Under the pieces are notes generated by a model that ran no database searches, was not told where the DNA came from, and saw nothing but the letters and a program-made list of their open reading frames with translations. Below are positions 1 to 8,512 of a DNA stretch of 13,745 nucleotides, piece by piece (within the stretch, counting starts at the first letter, position 1; each line of letters opens with the position of its first letter). Origin of the DNA: DASVDK01 sp036381125 [NCBI: Thermodesulfobacteriota bacterium] (lineage in GTDB: Bacteria; DASVDK01); assembly GCA_036381125.1 (NCBI GenBank), contig DASVDK010000185.1:1-13745 (forward strand), in the 5' to 3' direction. The position numbers and the translations under genes are program-made.

Positions 1-20
1 CGCCGGGTGCGCGGCGGCGC

Positions 21-467
21 TTACGCGGCGATGGGGATGACGCGCGGCTTGGCGGCCGCGGCCTTGGGGATGGTCACGGTGAGGACGCCGTCCTTGAACC
101 TCGCCTCGACCTTGCCGGCCTCCACCTGCGCCGGGATGGAGAAGCTGCGGACGAACTGACCGTACGCCCGCTCCATGCGGTGGCAGGTCTGGTCCTTGAA
201 CTCGTCCGCGAACTTCCGCTCGCCCTTGAGCGTGAGCACGTTGTCCTTCAGCTCGATCTGCACGTCGTCCTTCGTGAGCCCGGGCAGCTCGGCGACGACC
301 ACGTACCGGTCGGCGTTCTCGTAGACGTCCACGGCCGGGGACCAGTTGCCGGTCAGCTCCGAGGGCTCGCCTGTACGGGTGCGGCTCAGCGTCTCGTCGA
401 AGAGCCGGTTCATCCGCTCGTGGAGGACGGCGAGGTCACGGAACGGGTCCCAACGCACGATCGCCAT
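21..467 (-). CDS. hsp20: Small heat-shock protein, Hsp20/alpha-crystallin family
   Basis: ATP-independent holdase chaperone that binds unfolding proteins in the cytoplasm as large oligomers. The 148-residue product has a short N-terminal arm opening MAIVRWDPFRDL, an alpha-crystallin domain at about residues 42-135 (SPAVDVYENADRYVVVAELPG region, then the family signature FKDGVLTVTIPK at about 124-135), and a C-terminal IPI anchor (144-146) in RVIPIAA that docks into neighbouring subunits. The frame stays open upstream to 548, but the ATG at 467 is chosen because AAGGAGG (476-482, complementary strand) lies 8 bases before it and family proteins start at this point. Length is normal. It is the last leftward gene, 489 bases beyond the hydrolase gene, so it probably has its own promoter; I could not identify one. 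Family assignment is firm. Confidence 0.96.
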   Translation of the reverse strand: MAIVRWDPFRDLAVLHERMNRLFDETLSRTRTGEPSELTGNWSPAVDVYENADRYVVVAELPGLTKDDVQIELKDNVLTLKGERKFADEFKDQTCHRMERAYGQFVRSFSIPAQVEAGKVEARFKDGVLTVTIPKAAAAKPRVIPIAA

Positions 468-478
468 CTGTCTTGCCT

Positions 479-524
479 CCTTCCGTAAGGGTCGGGTGCG
501 CGGCACCCGGCAAACCCGGGCACC
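479..524 (-). promoter_or_regulatory. Hairpins in the hsp20 5' leader, possible RNA thermometer
   Basis: Two structures can form in the leftward RNA. One is a 9-bp stem with a 5-nt loop (GGUGCCCGG / CCGGGUGCC, complement of 502-524, including two central G-U pairs). The other is a small CCUU-ACGG-AAGG hairpin (complement of 479-490) that covers the first half of the Shine-Dalgarno sequence. Occlusion of the ribosome site by weak pairs is how ROSE and fourU thermometers control small heat-shock genes. No canonical ROSE or fourU sequence is seen, so the regulatory reading is inference. Confidence 0.3.
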
Positions 525-907
525 GCTACTGCGCGACCGTGACAGCAACCGACGTGCCGATCTCTAACCGCGCGAAACCTCTCCCCTTTGCTTGCCTTGC
601 CCGCGCGCCGTGCCGGGGCGGCGTGCCACACCGGCCGAAGCCGGCGTCAACGTGACAAGGTGACGGCGAGCCCGGCCAGCCGTAGCGGCCGGCCAGGAGC
701 GTGGCCACCCTGAACGTGGCCGAGGCATGCCCCGACGGGGCAGCAGCGGGACAGCGGCGCCCGCCAGGAGCGAGCACGATCAGGGAGAGGAGGCGGGGCT
801 CGACCTGCCCCGCCTCGGCTCGAGCCTCGTCCACCGGACGCCGGGATCGGCCCCGCGTGTACCACCAGGATCACCGCGGCGAAGGTCGTCGCCGCTCCCC
901 GGAGCCC

Positions 908-939
908 CACGCGTGCGCCCCCCGGAGACGGCACGCGTG
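908..939 (-). terminator. Candidate terminator hairpin after the hydrolase gene
   Basis: A perfect 9-bp inverted repeat (CACGCGTGC at 908-916 and GCACGCGTG at 931-939) with a 14-base loop begins 17 bases past the hydrolase stop codon. Each arm contains the palindrome CACGCGTG. There is no U tract on the leftward transcript, so it would be a GC-type terminator or an mRNA 3' end stabiliser. The structure is certain; the role is inferred from position. Confidence 0.45.
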
Positions 940-956
940 TAGACAAGTCAAGGTCC

Positions 957-1640
957 CTAGCGCTTCAGCACGCGATCGAAGAGGTCGAGCACCTTGCCCC
1001 AGGCGTCCTTCGCGTGCTCCGGCCGGTAGACCTCGGGGCGAGTGTCGTTGAAGAACGCGTGCGGCGCCGGGTAGGTGACGACCCGTCCCCGCACCCCTCC
1101 GGCCTTCAGCGCCGCTTCGAGGCGCCGCACCTCGCCGACCGGGACGAAGGGGTCCTGGTCGCCGTAGATGTAGAGGACCTCGGCGCCGATCCGCCTGAGC
1201 GTGTCGTCGTCGGGGACCGGCACGCCGTACCACCCGGCCGACGCCTTGACCCGCGCGTCGTTCGCGGCCAGCAGGAGGGCGAGCCGGCCGCCCATGCAGA
1301 AGCCGGTGACCCCGATCCGGTCGGCCCTCGCCGCCGGATGCGCCGCCAGGTGGTCCACCGCCGCCTTCAGGTCGCGCACGGCGTCGTCCACCTTGAGCGC
1401 GTTCATCAACGCGCCCGCCTCGTTCGCGTCGGTCGTGACCTTCCCGTGGTAGAGATCCGGCGCGACCGCCAGGTAGCCCTCCGCCGCGACGCGTCGCGTC
1501 ACGTCCTTGATGTGCTCGTTGAGGCCCCACCACTCCTGGATCACCACGACCGCGGGGAATGGCCCGGTCCCCGAGGGCTTCGCCTCGTAGGCGCCCGCCC
1601 CGGTGGAGAGCGTGACCATTCGGGTCTCGACCTGTGCCAT
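957..1640 (-). CDS. Dienelactone hydrolase family protein
   Basis: Alpha/beta hydrolase of the dienelactone hydrolase family, which cleaves lactone or ester bonds with a Cys-His-Asp triad. All three residues are visible in the 227-residue product: Cys115 in GFCMGG, Asp163 in GDQDPFVP and His194 in PAPHAFFND. The conserved QEWWGLN segment near residue 35, carrying the family glutamate, is also present. The start is the ATG at 1640, preceded by AGGAGGT (1645-1651) four bases away; a GTG at 1646 is in frame but overlaps that ribosome site. It lies 35 bases after rsmB and probably shares its transcript. No catechol-degradation genes are nearby, so the substrate is unknown. Many soil bacteria carry such homologues of unassigned function, so I would not call it a true carboxymethylenebutenolidase. 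Confidence 0.93.
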   Translation of the reverse strand: MAQVETRMVTLSTGAGAYEAKPSGTGPFPAVVVIQEWWGLNEHIKDVTRRVAAEGYLAVAPDLYHGKVTTDANEAGALMNALKVDDAVRDLKAAVDHLAAHPAARADRIGVTGFCMGGRLALLLAANDARVKASAGWYGVPVPDDDTLRRIGAEVLYIYGDQDPFVPVGEVRRLEAALKAGGVRGRVVTYPAPHAFFNDTRPEVYRPEHAKDAWGKVLDLFDRVLKR

Positions 1641-1675
1641 CGTCACCTCCTCTGTGGACTGGGACAGATGCGAGG

Positions 1676-2983
1676 TTACCTCACGAGGCGCCGCATTCGC
1701 TGCACGAAGAAGCCGTCGAGGCCGCCGTCGGCGGGGTGCGTCACGAGGCGTGCCTCGGCCTCGTACTCCGGATGCCCGGCGAGGAACCCGTCGACGACGC
1801 CGGGCCCCTCCTCCGCCGTCGTCGTGCAGACCGAGTAGACGAGTCGGCCGCCCGGGCGGACCGCCGACGCCGCGACCTCGAGGATGGCCCGCTGGGTCGC
1901 GGCGAGCGGGGGAACGTCCTCGGGACGCCGCCGCCAGAGGATGTCGGGGTTGCGCCTGACGACGCCGAGCCCCGAGCAGGGGGCGTCGACCAGGACGGCG
2001 TCGTAGGGGCCGGCGAGCGGCGCCGGCAGGGGGGTCGTGGCGTCGTGCGCCGCCACCGTGACCCGATCGGCGACGCCGAGGCGGGCGACCGTCTCGCGAA
2101 CTCGCCCGAGGCGGGCGGGGTCCACGTCGAGCGCCACGACGCGCCCGTGCGGCCCGACGAGGTCCGCGAGATGACCGGTCTTGCCCCCCGGCGCCGCGCA
2201 GAGGTCGAGGACGCGGGCGCCGGTCGGAGGGTCGACGAGCCTGGCCACGAGCTGGGAGGCCTCGTCCTGCACGGCAAAGGCCCCCTCGGCGAACCCGGGG
2301 AGGGCCGCCACGCCGCCGGGCGGCAGCGATCCCGGCTCGATCACCACCGCGTCGGGCGCCACGCGCCCGGGGCGCGCGGCGACGCCCGCCGCGGAGAGTC
2401 GCGCGCGCAGGCGCTCCACCCCCTCCCGCGCCCGCAGGACCAGCGGCGCCGGCGAGGCGTCGGCGCCGAGCCGGCGCGCGGCCTCCTCGACCCCGTGCGC
2501 CGCCACCTCGCGCTCGACCATCCAGCGCGGGTGCGAGGTCTCGACGGCCAGGCGCTCGATCGGATCGGCCGGCAGCGGCACGTCCCCCCCTTCGTCCGCC
2601 ACGCGCCGCAGGAGCGCGTTCGCGAAGCCGGCCGCGCCCCGCGCGACCCGCTTGACGTGCTCCACCGCCTCGTCCACGGCGGCGTGGGCCGGGATGCGAT
2701 CGAGATGGCGGAGCTGGTAGGCCGCCAGGCGGAGGGCGGCGCGGACCTCCGGGTGGAGGGTGCGGAGCGGACGCTTCGCGAAGTACGAGAGGACGTGGTC
2801 GAGGCGCCCCTGCCAGCGCAGGGTGCCGTAGACCAGCTCGGTCAGGAGGGCGCGGTCGCGCGGGTCCGCGAGGGAGGCCAGGGCGGCCTCGAGGAGGCGG
2901 TCGGCGAAGGCGCCCCGCTCGACCCGCGCGAGGATCCGCACGGCCACGCCCCGTACGCCGGCGCGGCCGCGCGGCGGGCGCAT
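1676..2983 (-). CDS. rsmB: 16S rRNA (cytosine-967-C5)-methyltransferase RsmB
   Basis: Transfers a methyl group from S-adenosylmethionine to C967 of 16S rRNA. The 435-residue product matches the usual length of about 430. It has an N-terminal NusB-like RNA-binding domain (about 8-140), then a Rossmann methyltransferase domain with the SAM motif VLDLCAAPGGKTGHL (258-272), the motif IV cysteine Cys336 in DAPCSGLG, and the presumed nucleophile Cys386 in VYSVCTTTAEEG. The NPDILWRR segment typical of the family follows motif IV. The frame continues upstream through htpX, but that part is shadow sequence. The ATG at 2983 lies 8 bases past the htpX stop and gives the right length, although its ribosome site is weak; GTG codons near 2944 are alternatives. 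Translation may be coupled to htpX. Confidence 0.94.
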   Translation of the reverse strand: MRPPRGRAGVRGVAVRILARVERGAFADRLLEAALASLADPRDRALLTELVYGTLRWQGRLDHVLSYFAKRPLRTLHPEVRAALRLAAYQLRHLDRIPAHAAVDEAVEHVKRVARGAAGFANALLRRVADEGGDVPLPADPIERLAVETSHPRWMVEREVAAHGVEEAARRLGADASPAPLVLRAREGVERLRARLSAAGVAARPGRVAPDAVVIEPGSLPPGGVAALPGFAEGAFAVQDEASQLVARLVDPPTGARVLDLCAAPGGKTGHLADLVGPHGRVVALDVDPARLGRVRETVARLGVADRVTVAAHDATTPLPAPLAGPYDAVLVDAPCSGLGVVRRNPDILWRRRPEDVPPLAATQRAILEVAASAVRPGGRLVYSVCTTTAEEGPGVVDGFLAGHPEYEAEARLVTHPADGGLDGFFVQRMRRLVR

Positions 2984-2991
2984 GCCCGTCG

Positions 2992-3870
2992 TCAGACCCA
3001 GCTCGGCCGCACGCTCCCCATCGCCATCGCCTCGAGGCGCGCGACGCGCTCCTCGGTCGGCGGGTGGGTGCTGAAGAGCCGCGCGAGTCCGCCGCCCGCG
3101 AACGGGTGGACGATGAACATGTGCGCCGTCCCCTCGTTGCCCGCCGTCATCGGGATGCGGTGCGCGTAGGCGTCGATCTTCCGGAGCGCGTTCGCGAGCG
3201 AGAGCGGAGCCCCCGAGAGCCGCGCGCCGGTCGCATCGGCCGAGAACTCGCGCGTGCGGCTGATGGCCATCTGGACGATCATCGCCACGATCGGGGCGAT
3301 GATGATCGTGGCGAGCAGGCCGACGATGTTGCCGCCGTCGCCCTCCTCGTCCGAGCGCCCGCCGAGGCCGCCGAAGATCGCCCCCCACTGGAGGATGTTG
3401 GCGATCATCGAGATGGCGCCGGCGATCGTCGCGGCGACCGACGAGATGAGGATGTCGCGGTTCCTCACGTGACCGAGCTCGTGCGCGAGGACCCCGCGCA
3501 GCTCGTCGCGAGAGAGCAGGCGCATGATGCCCTGGGTCACCGCCACGGCCGCGTGCGACGGGCTCCTGCCGGTCGCGAAGGCGTTCGGCTGCTCCTGCGG
3601 GATGATGTAGAGACGGGGCATCGGCATGCCCGCGCGCCCCGCCAGCTCGCGGACCATGGCGTACAGCTCGGGGGCCTCGCGCTCGTCGACCTCGTGCGCC
3701 CCGTACATCTTGAGCACGATCTTGTCGCTGAACCAGTAGCTCACGAAGTTCATCGCGCCGGCGAACACGAGCGCGATGACCATGCCCTGCTGCCCGCCGA
3801 GCATCCCACCGATGGCGACCAGGATGCCGGTCAGGGTGGCCAGCAGGATGGTCGTCTTGATGGCGTTCAT
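2992..3870 (-). CDS. htpX: Zinc metalloprotease HtpX homologue
   Basis: Inner-membrane M48-family zinc protease that degrades misfolded membrane proteins with its active site facing the cytoplasm. The 292-residue length is typical. Two N-terminal membrane segments (about 5-22 and 28-47) precede the catalytic HELGH motif (His130, Glu131, His134), and the third zinc ligand is Glu208 in SRTREFSAD. Two more hydrophobic segments at about 141-163 and 183-203 flank an acidic glycine-rich loop (DEEGDGG). The [16 protein letters not shown] end is also diagnostic. The start has a good ribosome site, GGAGGAG (3875-3881), 4 bases before the ATG. The gene sits between fmt and rsmB, 54 bases after fmt, which places membrane protein quality control in a translation operon. 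No CpxR- or sigma-32-like site was seen upstream. Confidence 0.96.
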   Translation of the reverse strand: MNAIKTTILLATLTGILVAIGGMLGGQQGMVIALVFAGAMNFVSYWFSDKIVLKMYGAHEVDEREAPELYAMVRELAGRAGMPMPRLYIIPQEQPNAFATGRSPSHAAVAVTQGIMRLLSRDELRGVLAHELGHVRNRDILISSVAATIAGAISMIANILQWGAIFGGLGGRSDEEGDGGNIVGLLATIIIAPIVAMIVQMAISRTREFSADATGARLSGAPLSLANALRKIDAYAHRIPMTAGNEGTAHMFIVHPFAGGGLARLFSTHPPTEERVARLEAMAMGSVRPSWV

Positions 3871-3924
3871 CGATCTCCTCCGGGAGGGACGCCCTGCCCC
3901 TCCACCACGAACATCGTTTCGAGG

Positions 3925-4863
3925 TTATGCAAGCGCCGTTCCGGGGCCGATCCGCGCGCCGCGGGCGAACTGCGCGCCCGACATCGGCTTTCGGCTCTCG
4001 GGCTGCACCTCGAGAAGGAGGAGGACCCCCTCCCCGGTCGCCACCGCGATGCCGTCCGGGACGACCGCCAGCACCTCGCCCGGCCTGCGGGCGGAGGCCT
4101 CGTAACCGTTCGAGACGTAACGAGTTCTCAGAATCTTCACCGGCCGGCCCGCCACCGCGGTCACCGCGCCCGGCCAGGGCTGGAACGCCCGCACCTGATC
4201 GTGGATCGCCCGGGCGGGCCGCGTCCAGTCGATCCGGGCGTGCTCGCGCGTGAGCATCGGCGCCAGCGTGGCAGCCGCGTCATCCTGGCGCTCGGCCGTC
4301 GCCGTGCCCGCGTCAAGCCGGCCGAGTACCTCGACGAGCGCCTCGGCGCCGAGCGACGCCAGGCGCTCGGTCACCGTCGGCGCGTCCTCGTCCGGGCCGA
4401 TCGGCGTTCGACGGACATGATACACGGGGCCGGTGTCGAGGCCGGCCTCCATGCGCATGATCGACACGCCGGTCTCGCGCTCGCCGTGGTAGATGGCCCA
4501 CTGGACCGGCGCCGCGCCGCGGTACTTCGGCAGCAGCGAGGCGTGGACGTTGACGCAGCCGTGCCGCGGGATGTCGAGGATGGCCTGCGGCAGGATCCTG
4601 CCGTAGGCGGCCACGACGATCACGTCGGGCGCCAGGGCGCGCAGGCGCGCGCGGGCCTCCTCGGTGCGGATCGTCTCGGGCTGCCAGACCGGCAGCCCGA
4701 GCTCGAGGGCGGCGACCTTGACCGGCGGCGGCGTCGGCGCCTGCCCGCGCCCCGCCGGCCGGTCGGGCTGGGTCACCACCACCGGCACCCGGTGCCCCGC
4801 CGCCACGACCGCCCTGAGCGACGGCACCGCGAAGGCCGCGGTGCCCATGAACGGGACGATCAC
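3925..4863 (-). CDS. fmt: Methionyl-tRNA formyltransferase
   Basis: Formylates the amino group of initiator Met-tRNA using 10-formyltetrahydrofolate. The 312-residue product is close to the 315 residues of the E. coli enzyme. The catalytic set is present: Asn105 and His107 in CVNVHASLLPKYRGAAP and Asp143 in GLDTG. The C-terminal tRNA-binding domain covers about 205-312. The frame is open to 5046, but homologues begin at the first beta strand, just before FMGTAAFAVPSL. The GTG at 4863 supplies that start and overlaps the def stop codon as GTGA, which suggests translational coupling. The next in-frame ATG would remove the first strand. The def-fmt pairing is classic: one enzyme adds the formyl group and the other removes it after translation starts. 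Confidence 0.95.
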   Translation of the reverse strand: MIVPFMGTAAFAVPSLRAVVAAGHRVPVVVTQPDRPAGRGQAPTPPPVKVAALELGLPVWQPETIRTEEARARLRALAPDVIVVAAYGRILPQAILDIPRHGCVNVHASLLPKYRGAAPVQWAIYHGERETGVSIMRMEAGLDTGPVYHVRRTPIGPDEDAPTVTERLASLGAEALVEVLGRLDAGTATAERQDDAAATLAPMLTREHARIDWTRPARAIHDQVRAFQPWPGAVTAVAGRPVKILRTRYVSNGYEASARRPGEVLAVVPDGIAVATGEGVLLLLEVQPESRKPMSGAQFARGARIGPGTALA

Positions 4864-5366
4864 TCGGCTGCGGCCAGGTACTTCCTGTACCGGCGACGGA
4901 AGAGGTCGCGCTTGACCGGCCCCAGGCGGTCGACGAAGAGCAGTCCGTTGAGGTGGTCGATCTCGTGCTGGAAGCAGCGCGAGAGGAGGTCGCGCCCGGT
5001 GATGACCTGCTCCTTGCCGTCGAGCCCGAGCCCCTTCACCGTGCACTCGGCGTAGCGGACGACCGGCGCCGAGTACTCCGGCACCGACAGGCAGCCCTCC
5101 TCCTCCTTGAGCTCCCCCTTCACCTCGACGATCTCCGGGTTGATCATCGTGATGAGCTGCCGGGGCTCGCCCTCGCCGTGACAGTCGGCCGTGAAGATCC
5201 GCAGCGATACCCCTACCTGATTGGCAGCCAGGCCGACGCCCGGAGCGGCGTACATGGTCTCGGCCATGTCACGGCAGAGCTGGACGATCTCGGGTGTGAT
5301 GCGCTCGACCGGCTCGGCCCGCCGCTTGAGCACGGGGTCGGGATAGTGGCGGATCGGAAGGATCAT
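4860..5366 (-). CDS. def: Peptide deformylase
   Basis: Removes the formyl group from the N-terminal methionine of nascent proteins at the ribosome, using a bound Fe(II) or Zn ion. The 168-residue product has all three family motifs in order: GVGLAANQVG (43-52), EEGCLSVP with metal ligand Cys92, and HEIDHLNG with ligands His134 and His138 and catalytic Glu135. Length is standard. The ATG at 5366 has GAGG (5372-5375) five to six bases upstream. A strong promoter lies at 5399-5427, giving a predicted leader of about 25 nt. The last codon overlaps the fmt GTG start. Confidence 0.97.
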   Translation of the reverse strand: MILPIRHYPDPVLKRRAEPVERITPEIVQLCRDMAETMYAAPGVGLAANQVGVSLRIFTADCHGEGEPRQLITMINPEIVEVKGELKEEEGCLSVPEYSAPVVRYAECTVKGLGLDGKEQVITGRDLLSRCFQHEIDHLNGLLFVDRLGPVKRDLFRRRYRKYLAAAE

Positions 5367-5398
5367 GCAGTCCTCAAATCCCTGTAATCAAAGGAGAA

Positions 5399-5423
5399 AT
5401 GATAGCGTGCCGGGCGGCCGGTG

Positions 5424-5427
<4 letters not shown>
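5399..5427 (-). promoter_or_regulatory. Sigma-70-type promoter for def-fmt-htpX-rsmB
   Basis: Leftward TTGACA (complement of 5422-5427, full consensus), a 17-base spacer and TATCAT (complement of 5399-5404, 5 of 6 consensus bases). The -35 box overlaps the priA stop codon at 5424-5426. The predicted start is near 5392 and leaves about 25 nt of leader before the def ATG. The stretch from 5370 to 5404 is clearly more A+T-rich than its surroundings. Transcription starting here would make the downstream genes independent of priA. Confidence 0.75.
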
Positions 5428-7967
<2,540 letters not shown>

Positions 7968-7975
7968 GGGCGCTG

Positions 7976-8005
7976 ATTGTGCCGCCCAGGGCCGGGCGCG
8001 GTCAA
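7976..8005 (-). promoter_or_regulatory. priA: Candidate priA promoter, nearly leaderless
   Basis: Leftward TTGACC (complement of 8000-8005), an 18-base spacer and CACAAT (complement of 7976-7981). Transcription would begin about 7969-7970, only 2-3 bases before the priA ATG. This agrees with the absence of a Shine-Dalgarno sequence. The -10 matches consensus at 4 of 6 positions. It is divergent from the tRNA promoter, with 28 bases between the two -35 boxes. Confidence 0.45.
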
Positions 8006-8033
8006 TCCGCCCGGCGCGAGCGGCGCCCCTCGC

Positions 8034-8062
8034 TTGACGCTCCCACGGGCGTCGGGTAGACT
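8034..8062 (+). promoter_or_regulatory. Promoter for the tRNA-Ala transcript
   Basis: TTGACG (8034-8039), a 17-base spacer and TAGACT (8057-8062) give a good rightward sigma-70-type promoter. The predicted start is near 8069, about 210 bases before the mature tRNA 5' end. No other promoter is visible closer to the tRNA. Confidence 0.6.
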
Positions 8063-8088
8063 TTCCGCGCGTTTCCAGCCGCGTGGTA

Positions 8089-8105
8089 CCGGCCGCGAGC
8101 CGTTG
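8089..8105 (+). repeat. Partial copy (17 bp) of the tRNA-leader repeat
   Basis: CCGGCCGCGAGCCGTTG, identical to the last 17 bases of the 43-bp repeat. It directly abuts the first full copy. With the two following bases the match to 8132-8150 is 19 bp, giving a tandem period of 43 bp at this end. Confidence 0.9.
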
Positions 8106-8148
8106 CGGGTTCATCCCGGGCGGAGCGGACGCCGGCCGCGAGCCGTTG
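8106..8148 (+). repeat. 43-bp direct repeat, copy 1
   Basis: Starts CGGGTTCATCCCGGGCGGAG and ends CGCGAGCCGTTG. It is identical over all 43 bases to 8231-8273 (period 125). The CGGG-TTCAT-CCCG core can form a 4-bp stem here. The unit length is not a multiple of three, and the repeat lies inside the predicted tRNA leader. Confidence 0.95.
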
Positions 8149-8198
8149 CGAGAGGTGTGGCGTGAGCCGCACCGGGAGGCGAGCGGCCACCGGTGGTT

Positions 8199-8217
8199 GG
8201 CGGCCCGCAGGGCCGCC
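8199..8217 (+). other. Strong hairpin in the tRNA leader (8-bp stem)
   Basis: GGCGGCCC (8199-8206), loop GCA, GGGCCGCC (8210-8217): a perfect 8-bp stem with a 3-nt loop between the two 43-bp repeats. A 10-bp palindrome, CCACCGGTGG (8187-8196), lies just before it. No U tract follows, so it is more likely a structured leader element than a terminator. Confidence 0.6.
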
Positions 8218-8227
8218 GACGAGCGGA

Positions 8228-8246
8228 GCCCGGGTTCATCCCGGGC
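8228..8246 (+). other. Strong hairpin formed by repeat copy 2 (7-bp stem)
   Basis: GCCCGGG (8228-8234), loop TTCAT, CCCGGGC (8240-8246). The stem is longer than in copy 1 because the flanking GCC adds pairs to the repeat core. It lies 32 bases before the tRNA. Confidence 0.6.
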
Positions 8247-8273
8247 GGAGCGGACGCCGGCCGCGAGCCGTTG
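8231..8273 (+). repeat. 43-bp direct repeat, copy 2, next to tRNA-Ala
   Basis: Identical to 8106-8148. It ends five bases before the first base of the mature tRNA, so RNase P would cut almost at its edge if the leader is transcribed. The position suggests a dispersed repeat inserted at, or duplicated beside, a tRNA gene. Confidence 0.95.
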
Positions 8274-8278
8274 GAAGT

Positions 8279-8354
8279 GGGGCTGTAGCTCAGCTGGGAG
8301 AGCGCTGCGTTCGCAACGCAGAGGTCGGCGGTTCGATCCCGCTCAGCTCCACCA
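8279..8354 (+). tRNA. tRNA-Ala, anticodon CGC
   Basis: A complete 76-nt cloverleaf. Acceptor arms GGGGCTG (8279-8285) and CAGCTCC (8344-8350) pair with a single G3:U70 wobble, the identity determinant for alanyl-tRNA synthetase. D stem GCTC/GAGC (8288-8291, 8300-8303). Anticodon stem CTGCG/CGCAG with loop TTCGCAA, so the anticodon is CGC at 8312-8314 (reads GCG codons). T stem 8327-8331 with 8339-8343, loop TTCGATC. Discriminator A at 8351 and genome-encoded CCA at 8352-8354. No mismatches. Confidence 0.98.
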
Positions 8355-8392
8355 CCTCTCTTCTCCTCCTCCAGGTCCTCCCCTTCTCCTCC
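8355..8392 (+). terminator. C-rich, G-poor tract after the tRNA, possible Rho site
   Basis: Two pyrimidine runs (18 and 17 bases) separated by AGG, sharing the 10-mer CTTCTCCTCC at 8360-8369 and 8383-8392. Unstructured C-rich, G-poor RNA is what Rho loads on, and no hairpin-plus-U terminator is present after this tRNA. The composition is plain; the role is inference. Confidence 0.3.
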
Positions 8393-8512
8393 GGGTCGAG
8401 CGCGTTCACCCCCTGGCGCACGTGACGTTACGAGCGTCGGCCCTGGCACCGGCGTGCGTCCTCGACCGGCGTCGATGGGGGACGGCGAGGGGCCGGGCGC
8501 CCGTGGCGTCGG

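Larger units (their letters stand above)
468..956. other. Intergenic region between the hydrolase gene and hsp20, no gene seen
   Basis: 489 bases without a credible gene. Open frames here have no ribosome site or family resemblance and are arginine/proline/glycine-rich shadow translations. The right edge holds a candidate terminator (908-939) and the left edge holds the hsp20 ribosome site and leader hairpins. In between are a small hairpin with a CCGGC stem and UUCG loop when read leftward (631-644) and a 6-bp stem at 672-692. No CIRCE element and no convincing sigma-32 or sigma-70 promoter for hsp20 was found. Confidence 0.6.

Noticed and set aside
647-946. Leftward 99-residue TTG frame starting 11 bases after the hydrolase stop, with a short hydrophobic stretch
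   Set aside because: No ribosome site, no family resemblance, and its start lies at the candidate terminator hairpin. The composition matches other shadow frames.
1680-1751. Short repeat TCACGAGGCG at about 1680 and 1741
   Set aside because: Both copies lie in the rsmB coding sequence, where a 10-base match is expected by chance from shared codons.
2984-3388. Upstream extension of the rsmB frame into htpX
   Set aside because: It is a shadow of htpX. The ATG at 2983 gives a normal-length RsmB that starts just before the NusB-like domain.
3064-5055. 663-residue rightward open frame over htpX, fmt and def
   Set aside because: It spans three well-supported leftward genes and has the same shadow composition.
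8106-8273. 43-bp repeats as a CRISPR array
   Set aside because: Only two full copies with an 82-base interval, a partial copy directly abutting the first, and no cas genes in the window.
8162-8425. Rightward frame containing VAQLGERCVRNAEVGGSIPLSS
   Set aside because: Sense translation of the same tRNA-Ala, another well-known annotation artefact.
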